From contig JACKQL020000029.1 in assembly GCA_018296165.2 (NCBI GenBank), positions 248,001 through 312,000 of the forward strand: a stretch of DNA of 64,000 bases, in the 5' to 3' direction. The notes below the pieces were generated by a model. The model had not been told where the DNA came from. It saw only the letters and a program-made list of their open reading frames with translations, and searched no databases. Every line of letters begins with the position of its first letter. Position 1 is the first letter of the stretch. The stretch is from Termitomyces sp. T153. Lineage: Eukaryota > Basidiomycota > Agaricomycetes > Agaricales > Lyophyllaceae. A program made the translations under genes and the position numbers. Shown here one piece after another: positions 56,701-64,000 of this stretch.

Positions 56701-57859
56701 CACCTGGTAGGGGGTTCAGGTAGAGGGAGATTATCGTGATTCCATTCGAAAATTGCTCTAGAAAGTTGCATTATTATTTAAGACCCGAGATTTGAAGAGT
56801 TTTACGTACCGACGTATTTGCGAGCGGAGTAGAGAGAATAGAAGTGGTAAAGATTGGAAAGAGCACTGATCATCGAATATCAAGCCATATTTTAGAAGGA
56901 TACACGTATAAACGGACCTGAAAAACTTGGAAGTCCCCCCCATCTTGTATCCGATGACAAGTCGGCGCTCGCGTGAACCTTCGACTTCAAAGACCTCGAT
57001 GACGGGTCCGTAGCGCGTCTCAACGTTCCACATTATATTTTGGTAAATGTCAAGGGTGTTTTGGGTGGCCTTCTCCAGGAAGACGGCATCAGAGACGGTT
57101 CGGATGTCCGTCTTCTGGCTGTCAGCAGGAGGAGTGTATGTAGGCAACTTGCACTTTGTGACGAAGTAGCAGCGCAGCTGTTGAGAAGCTGTTGCAGAGA
57201 TAGAGCCAGCTGAACGGAACGTTTCAAGGCGGAAGGCGTTCTCGGGAGTGGAATGGTCCAGAAATTGTTCATCAATTCTGGAAAGATATTAAGAAAGATC
57301 GGCAGTAGACAATGGAACTTCAATGTGCCTTGCTTCACAGGTCGAACCTGGACCTTCAATAACGGTCAAACCAGGAGGACTGGTATGGATGAAGGTTGCA
57401 CCATTCTCGTCAACCTTTTCAAGATCGATGACGAGTTTGCTCGGATCGTGTTTGGTATAGGCCAAGATCTTAGCGCCAAAAAGCGCGATGATATGATCGG
57501 AAATAACAGCGCGGCTTTCATTCTGGAAATACGTGTCGTCGATGCCTAGGTTAGTGTAGAACCAGTTGACTTCGTTGGCGACGAGTTCGCGCGGAATAAA
57601 ACCCTGGGAAAGAAAGGATTGATGTCAGACGATGGCTGGCGGGTATGCCGCGCTAAGCGAGACCGACTTTGCTGGCGACATCTTGCTCAACAAGAGCGCG
57701 CTGTTCATCTTTGCCCTTGAAGACTGGAGTTGTGTAGCCAGGCAAGTTCTTTACTCTATTCAATGAAGCATCACTCAGATTACGCGCAGACGACGGCCTC
57801 AAGGCTGCGAGGATGTTAGGATCGAGATGGGGCGGGTTGCCTGAAACTGGGGTGGACAT
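53707..57859 (-). CDS. GDH2: NAD-specific glutamate dehydrogenase (large type)
   Basis: Converts glutamate to 2-oxoglutarate and ammonium with NAD, used in glutamate catabolism; in yeast the enzyme is mitochondrial or cytosolic depending on report. The ATG at 57859 reads MSTPVSGNPPHLDPNILAAL. The next exons contain GFIPRELVANEVNWFYTNLG, DDTYFQNESRAVISDHIIAL and FIHTSPPGLTVIEGPG, all characteristic of the 115-kDa fungal GDH2 family. The catalytic half has GGARLV-type blocks, LGPDEGTADMMDWAA, GIPHDTYGMTSRSIRQYV, KVQTGGPGGDLGSNEIL, VPCGGRPEAVN, YIVEGANLFLTQQARL, FKDSSANKGGVTSSSLEVLA. The end reads YGVNASSVDFFHFARDLAGG YKH, with a stop at 53707-53709. Roughly twenty short introns; no frame break was noticed. 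Expected length about 1,050 residues. Repression by glucose or nitrogen source is known for yeast GDH2, but no regulatory site was identified here. Confidence 0.9.
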
Positions 57860-58719
57860 TGTCAAAGATGGCGGTGATGAATGTTCTATTGTGAGTTGGC
57901 TTTATAAATGTGATGCTTACGTATAATTCATAGCACCTCCAGAGGATTTGAGGAGTGGCCAAGTTCCGAACACTAGCAGGCATTCGGGGATATCATGGCT
58001 CTTCACGGAACATGGATCAGTTTTATCGCATGACGCCTTAGTTATAAGTTTTGTCTACATATTGTCCCATTGTTTATTTTTTCTTAAGCTCGATGAACTC
58101 GCCGCAGCCGTTTCATTTCGAATCGCACCCAAGTGCCTTCACTTCTCCATCTCCGTATAGCATGCGCGAGCCACCTACTGCAAGTCAACAGAATCTCCCA
58201 TGATATTCGGCTAAATGCGTATGACAAAAGAAATGCGACTGCGACGCATTTGCCAGCCGATGTCAACAAACTTCATACTTACGGAGCTTGGCTATGTAGA
58301 TACCGAGGTCCTCGATCTGGGGTAAGAATGTGGGGTCACTTATTCCAGTTCTGGGACACAAAAGGATTATTATCATACTTACATCGCAGATACAACGCTG
58401 GACGCGTAGAGCGAATTCGCATCGCTATTCACATTGGCGACAAAAACTCTCACTCAAGAACCATTAGCTCAGTCATTGATTAATGTCCGGGATGTAATCC
58501 TCGCCGGAGGACAGCTACATGGCTGCTGTCCTGAGAGTGCATAGGATCCCCGAGAGTCACCTGAGTACATACGCATACAGGTAAGTGTTAGTTGACACTA
58601 TGGCCGATGATATTGGTGAGAATGTATGTTCTTCCTTCAAGTTCCTCAACGAAAACTCTGAGAGTATGTTAACCAAAAACCCCCTAACGTAAAATCCACA
58701 TACATAGATATAGAGCTAC
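57860..58719. other. Intergenic between GDH2 promoter and rad4-like 3' end
   Basis: No gene could be supported. Open stretches on the plus strand (58133-58483) have no recognisable motif, splice pattern or conservation signal. Confidence 0.5.
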
Positions 58720-61700
58720 TCAACAGCCCACTATTCTCGCACTCTTTCGAGTCCCAGTTAGCCTCTTACTGCCTGCGCTCTCAATCCTCCCACCTCCATT
58801 AAGCAAACTCATAAGCCTCCTCGTCTCCGCTTGCTGTTTCGGATCCTCATATGTAACCCGTATCCTGTTCTCCTCCGCCTTCCCAGCACTAAGATCCAAT
58901 GGGTCCTCGTACGGCTCGTACGGTCGCACCGAATCATCATAATTGGGTATTGGTACCTCAATCAACTGCATCTGGGCATGTGATGGCTGTCGTGATTGTG
59001 GCCTCGTAGGGCGTTGTGGACGCTGTCGTTTGCCTGGCCTGCTATTTTTCTGCGCAGGCTCTATTTCGTCGTCCCCTGAATTCCGTTTGCCTAGAAGAGT
59101 GGTGATATTGTCTTCCAGTGCCTTGGCTACGTCCCGAGGTATTCGTGCCGGTGAGTCTGTCGGTATCTGTTCGGGAGGTTGAGGCTGTGATTGCGCCTTG
59201 CATTGGGTCTTGAGCGGAGAGGGGGAACGGGATGATGGAATCATTGCCTGTTTACGTTCGCGCTCAATTTCTCGTTGTGTCGGTCGACGAGCCAGAGCAA
59301 TGGGCGCGGAAGACTTGGGATGGGAGTTGTGGTGATGGGGAGTATGGTGGACGATGGGTGTTGACCGTGTTCGGGATGGTGTACTAGGGTGTTTGGATGT
59401 GCCACCGGCGAGCAATCCGATCGGCTTGCCAAAGGGAAGGATTTCGGAACGGACTTTGGGATGTGTAGGTGTCGTTTGGTTTCGTTGTGTGGAGGTAGCC
59501 AAAATACTGTCTGGTTCGAAAACGGGCATCACTTCTAGAGCAGTTCGCCGTGGCGATACACTAGGTGGTGCTAACTGGTTAGATATACCTTCAGGCAATT
59601 GAGCTGGAAATTTTTCTAAATGTACGGCGAACAAGAAAAACAATCTCACCTGAAACGTCTGTGAGCACAGTTTCACTGACAGGGTTCTCGATCGGCGAAG
59701 TCTCTTTGCCACGATCGACGGTCTTTCCCTTGTCAACGCTATCAACGTCTATTTCCATAACGTTTTCCTGTCTAGTTGGACCAGTAGTCTGCGCGAGAAC
59801 AGGAGCCAGGAATTCTGAGATAGGTGGGATAACGCCAGTAGTAGCAATTCGCGCCAGCCATTGGACAGTCACTACAGGTGTGCCCCATTCCCGTGCTTTG
59901 TCGAACTTGAGCCCTGTGCCAGAAGGGCACAGTAGATGAGTTGACTTCTTCGAGAAGAACTGTTCTAGCTTGATGCCTGTATGGAGAATCAACGTTGAAA
60001 CTTTGTAAGGGAGGGCAAGAAATGCACCTAGTGCCCGCAAAAGCCTCATTATCCAGGTAGCTTCTGCTTGATCTAAACCCGAAAAACTCAGCCGAATGTC
60101 ATCTGCACCTGTTAGAAAGCACTAGCTAAGAGAAAGTAAAAGGGCAAGAAATATGAAATTTAAACCTAGAACAGGAGCTGAAATGCTCAACGGGAAGAAA
60201 GTAATGTGATCTTCTGGTGGACAGACACATTCTTGGAAAACACATCGTTCCAGCCAACACTCTGTCCGATATTTACCCCGCAGGGTCTCATCAGCTTCTT
60301 GCATATAGAATTTGCTGCCGCTGATGCCAAATGGGTCCAGGTCAGGAAACAGAGAATTCAGTAAGACAACGCGCACCTGACCAATCGGACAATAACGTAG
60401 TCCACGTCTTCGTCCTCTAACCCTAAAAGCATCCGGCCACCATTTTCCTCTATAGCTGCTCGCACTGAAGGAGACTTGGCCTCCCCCAAGGCGGTAAACT
60501 TGAGGCCAGTGAATATGCCTGTAGTATTCGCGACTATAGAAGTAGAGCTTTCCCCATTGACATAACTCTCGCGTGCGGGAGGTGCAGAGGCCATAAAAGA
60601 TCCACTGTTTATCCCGTTATCCATGGCTGATGTCGTCCGGGTGCGCCTGAAAGGCTGATGTCGCGAAGATGCTGCCTCGAGGTGGACGGGAGCGAAGGAG
60701 TTCGCGCGTCGAAATTGCGAGATCACACTTCCCTTTCTTTTTTCGGGTAGAGGCGATAGTGGTGGTAACACAGGGGGTCGTGGAACTTTCGACGGACTCT
60801 TAATAAGTTCACCATCTGATATCTCGTATCCACGTCGACCAAGAAGACTACTCCAGAGTTGAAGTGTCGCTTCTGGTAAACGCTTGATATTGGCGAGTTC
60901 CTCGTCTGGCTCATCTTGATCATCCTCAAGCTGATCTGAGGGTGCAGCTGGGGTCGACGGGGGTGAAGTAGGTGTTGTTTCTTCTTGAGGTGATTTTCGC
61001 TCTGGTCGTGGCCTTCGGACCTGGTACTTTTCTTCATCGAATCTGCCTGGCAAGAAGTCAACGGGGGAAAGTCATGTAGCCTGAGGGCTAACCTCCGAAT
61101 TCAAGCGAGTCCCAAAACCATTCCTCCCAAACAAGATGAACATTAGCTTCACCCCTACTATTGAACTTCTCCGCATATTTCATCTTGTCTGTTTCTTGAT
61201 CCCCGGAACAGAGCAAATGTGTTACCCTCACCGGCCGCTCAAGATTCTTCAAGTAGACACCACCATGTTCCGTCACCAGCTTGTTAATCTGGGTCCGTCG
61301 TACGATTTCATCAATCCCAGAAGGACAAATGACTACGTCAGAAAAGATTGGGAGGCGATATTTTGAAATTTCCTACGTAAAGTTAGTTTCTTTCAGTTAT
61401 TCATGGGATGTTGACGCACATCTCCCAATTCAACATCATCTCCCCTCAGCCATATCTGATGAATATCTGTAATCCAAGAGGGGTGCAATATAGGGATTTT
61501 TCTCTCAAGGGCACACTAAAGAGAAGTCAATAGGTGGTCCAAATATTAGGATTGTGTACTCGCCTGGTACTTAGCACCCCCATGATCCACTGCTATCAAA
61601 TGAGTGACACGGTCCGTGAACGCACTCGTCGTCGTAGCACCGAGCTCTACCGCCTGTTTGAAGATTGTCGGCTGCTGAAAATGTCAACTCAGAGTGTGAA

Positions 61701-61975
61701 GATAATTTAATACCTACACACCTTATCAAATGCTCCCGTCGCACAGAGCACTACTCCCCTGAATGGGCGCGGACACAGATCCACTGCAATAGTATCATCG
61801 CTTCCTAAGTGACTCTCTTCCGCCAAAATAGAATCGTCACATCGTAACCGACGCGGTATTACACCTTGTGCTGGGCGAAGTTTGACATTTGGAACCTGTA
61901 ACCAACGTGAAATATGATTACAAGTTAACAAAAGATTCTGCATGCCTTAGTCGATTTGTTGCTCCTACGTTTCAT
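58720..61975 (-). CDS. rad4: Rad4/Cut5/Dpb11 (TopBP1) replication-initiation and checkpoint protein with four BRCT domains
   Basis: A scaffold that binds phosphorylated Sld3/Treslin-type proteins for origin firing and the 9-1-1 clamp for checkpoint activation; nuclear. The ATG at 61975 reads MKRRSNKSTK, then a GC-AG intron (AAG|GCATGC) joins VPNVKLRPAQGVIPRRL. BRCT1: CPRPFRGVVLCATGAFDK, with VTHLIAVDHGGAKYQ. BRCT2: HGGVYLKNLERPVRVTHLLC, NVHLVWEEWFWDSL. A Pro/Ser-rich linker follows (about 61030-60560, with SP sites). BRCT3: IFTGLKFTALGEAKS, ENGGRML, with the Trp in ECWLERCVFQE. BRCT4: DIRLSFSGLDQAEATW, HLLCPSGTGLKFDKAREWGT, VTVQWLARIA. A long basic C-terminal tail, probably the Mec1/ATR-activating region in function, ends ...RKSARIVGC with a stop at 58720-58722. 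About nine introns. Complete. Confidence 0.88.
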
Positions 61976-62466
61976 GAAGAGCCCGCGTTTAAACGATATA
62001 ACTGTCACCCACCATGACAGATTGCGCGAATGTGCCAGCCCTGAAGTCATCACGTGGATAGAAGTGGCATCGCTCACTACTGTGCTGTGGCTTCTCTCAA
62101 GTTGTTCATCAGCTTCAGGCGGAGCGTACATTGATGGATATACATGGAAGGGGTAGGCATACCCAGTGGCCAAGTAAGACATGTGTTGCGTCGACATCCC
62201 CTGAGAGCAACCGTGGCCGTTCTGTGAGTCTTGAAACCAACCAAGGTCTTCTCGAATTTTGGGCGAGACACACAAGCGTGCTTATTTGCGCCAAGTTTCA
62301 ACGCTGAAAGAATTGTGGCTATTAACTCAATCATGTCCAGAAACTTATTAGTATGGTCAACACTATATAAGTTAGCGAGACTCAGACCGAATCCGAACGG
62401 AGACTTGTTTACATAAGCGCCAAATTTCCTAGTCTCCACCTTTGAAGTTCAACCGCACTTGTCTTG
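61976..62466. promoter_or_regulatory. Divergent promoter region between rad4-like and RPC40-like genes
   Basis: A 491-bp interval separates the start codons of two essential genes transcribed away from each other, so both promoters must lie here or within the first introns. No clear TATA box on either strand. An open minus-strand frame through 62275-61925 ends inside the rad4 first exon and is not conserved. Confidence 0.5.
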
Positions 62467-63820
62467 ATGCCGTCTCGAAATGAAATCGACCCGAGAAGGC
62501 TAGTAGGCGTGCATGCTGAACGAATAACGAATGTTTCTAGTACCGATTATCCTGGTCATTACCATGGAGAGGACCACTCATGGAATTTAACAACGTTTCA
62601 AAAGGTGCGTCGCAAAACTTGTTTAATCTCGTACAATTTGTGGACTTGAGAATCTCCTTTGCAAGGGTAGAATTTGAAAGTTAGCGTTCAGAGGCTATCG
62701 CAACGTTCAATAGATTTTGACTTGGTTGGCGTGGATGCCTCGATCGCAAATGCTTTTCGTCGGATATTGATGGCAGAGGTGTGTTAAGTTTTATTGACGG
62801 CCGAAACTATTCTTCATGCGGTACAGGTTCCGACAATAGCTATTGAGCATGTATATGTCTGGGACAACACTAGTGTCATTCAGGACGAAGTGCTCGCGCA
62901 CCGCCTCGGCCTTGTCCCTTTAAACATTGACCCGGCGCGGATGAACATGCGGCGAAGTACGTCCCTTGAAATTCTAACTGTCGGAAAAAAATATTCACAA
63001 CAAGCCAGCTGACGATGAGTTTACGGACCGTAATACGCTTGTGTTCAAACTCAGTCTCCTATGCGAACGGAACAATAACGCACCAAAAGGCAGCACGAAG
63101 CCATCTGAACTCTACAACAACCATGAGCTCCTCTCCTCACATCTCGAATGGGTCCCAGCAGGTGAACAAAGTGATGTCTTTGCTGACCGACCACCAGCAC
63201 CGACCAACCCGAATATCGTTCTCGCCAAGCTAAGGCCAGGCCAAGCAGTAGACATGGAGTTACATGCTGTGAAAGGCGTTGGCAAGGATCATGCAAAATT
63301 CAGCCCAGTTGGTCCGTATGGCTACTCATACCTCAAGGAATCTCTGCGCTTAATTTATTCGTTTAGCCACTGCTTCCTACCGCCTTCTACCTCATATCAA
63401 GATCATGAAACCGATCCCACCACATCTGGCTGAAAAATTCCAAAAATGTTTCGCACCAGGTGTTGTCAACGTTGATCCACGAACAAAACAAGTTTCTATC
63501 GACAAATATCATGTGCGCAAAGATACTGTCAGTCGTGAGGTATTGCGACATCCTGAGTTTACGGATATGGTGGAACTGAGCCGCGTACGAGATCATTTCT
63601 TATGTGGGTTCACTCTGCTCAGATCGATTTAATTCCTTGCTGACGCTGGTGCATACTCTTAGTCAACATCGAATCAGAAGGGCCGTACTCTCCCGAACGT
63701 CTTTTACTCGAAGCAATCCAAATCATGCGAGAGAAGATCTCTGTTCTCCGCAAAGCTGCGGACGCTTTACTTATCGGAGACTCTTCGGACGATAGTGATG
63801 CACAGATGGCCGAAGTTTGA
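62467..63820 (+). CDS. RPC40: RNA polymerases I and III shared subunit AC40 (RPAC1)
   Basis: Alpha-like subunit that pairs with AC19 to nucleate assembly of RNA polymerases I and III; nuclear. The ATG at 62467 reads [20 protein letters not shown], then NFQK-type exon end, [35 protein letters not shown] and [36 protein letters not shown], the alpha-motif dimerisation core. Further blocks: [65 protein letters not shown], and at the end [25 protein letters not shown] followed by an acidic tail, stop 63818-63820. Six or so short introns; no frame break seen. Length about 350 residues, usual for AC40. Divergent from the rad4-like gene. Confidence 0.92.
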
Positions 63821-64000
63821 CGCTTTTATCTATAATCTCCAATTCTGTTTAATCAAATTGGGATGGAGATCTACATAAATTTCTGACGTCTTATCTGCAA
63901 TGCATTGAAGCTTGTCTTCTCAGTCAAAATCATGATCTACTGATATTCTCGTCAATTCCTGGTTCACTCCAAGTTCATTCAAACGTAGAATATTGTCTAT

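Noticed and set aside
58133..58483. 116-codon plus-strand frame between GDH2 and the rad4-like gene
   Set aside because: No motif or splice context; length is within chance expectation.

Overview
The window is nuclear DNA of a filamentous basidiomycete, most likely an agaricomycete. Genes are dense and cut by many short (about 49-60 bp) GT-AG introns, with a few GC-AG ones. Several families point the same way: a FunK1-type kinase fragment, an expanded microsomal-type epoxide hydrolase cluster, and Ty3 and Helitron elements of the basidiomycete kind. I recognised no rRNA, tRNA or CRISPR.

Left arm (1-26 kb). In order: a zinc-free quinone oxidoreductase (-), a small secreted protein built of three tandem units (-), a short-chain dehydrogenase (SDR) (-), a Vts1/Smaug-type SAM-domain RNA-binding protein (-), a single-pass membrane protein with a C-terminal leucine-zipper-like tail (+), and a mitofusin/Fzo1 GTPase (+). 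Next come three copies of an epoxide hydrolase gene in different states of decay (18.0-22.9 kb), a broken copy of the V-ATPase proteolipid subunit c (-), and an N-terminally truncated FunK1-type kinase (-).

Mobile island (26.8-47.4 kb). A 10.9-kb Ty3/gypsy-type LTR retrotransposon (26781-37671, 5-bp target duplication GTTTC) has almost identical LTRs, so it inserted recently. Its pol nevertheless carries a nonsense codon and a frameshift. It has two unusual features: two tandem retropepsin-like domains at the start of Pol, and an intron-containing gene on the opposite strand, between pol and the 3' LTR, encoding a Zn2Cys6-like cluster followed by a long coiled coil. After 96 bp comes a head-to-tail array of four Helitron copies (37773-47447), one of them a full-length Rep/PIF1 helicase element with at least seven disabling lesions. 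Its 3' ends are arrays of 59-bp hairpin-forming repeats closed by a strong hairpin.

Right arm (47.5-64 kb). Conserved housekeeping genes resume only 91 bp beyond the Helitron: thioredoxin reductase (-), an SDR (-), a 2-oxoglutarate/Fe(II) oxygenase (-), NAD-dependent glutamate dehydrogenase (-), the four-BRCT checkpoint/replication protein Rad4/Dpb11 (-), and, divergently transcribed, the shared RNA polymerase I/III subunit AC40 (+).

Most genes act independently; there is no obvious biosynthetic cluster. Splice sites were read by eye from reading-frame continuity and family conservation, so exon borders are predictions.
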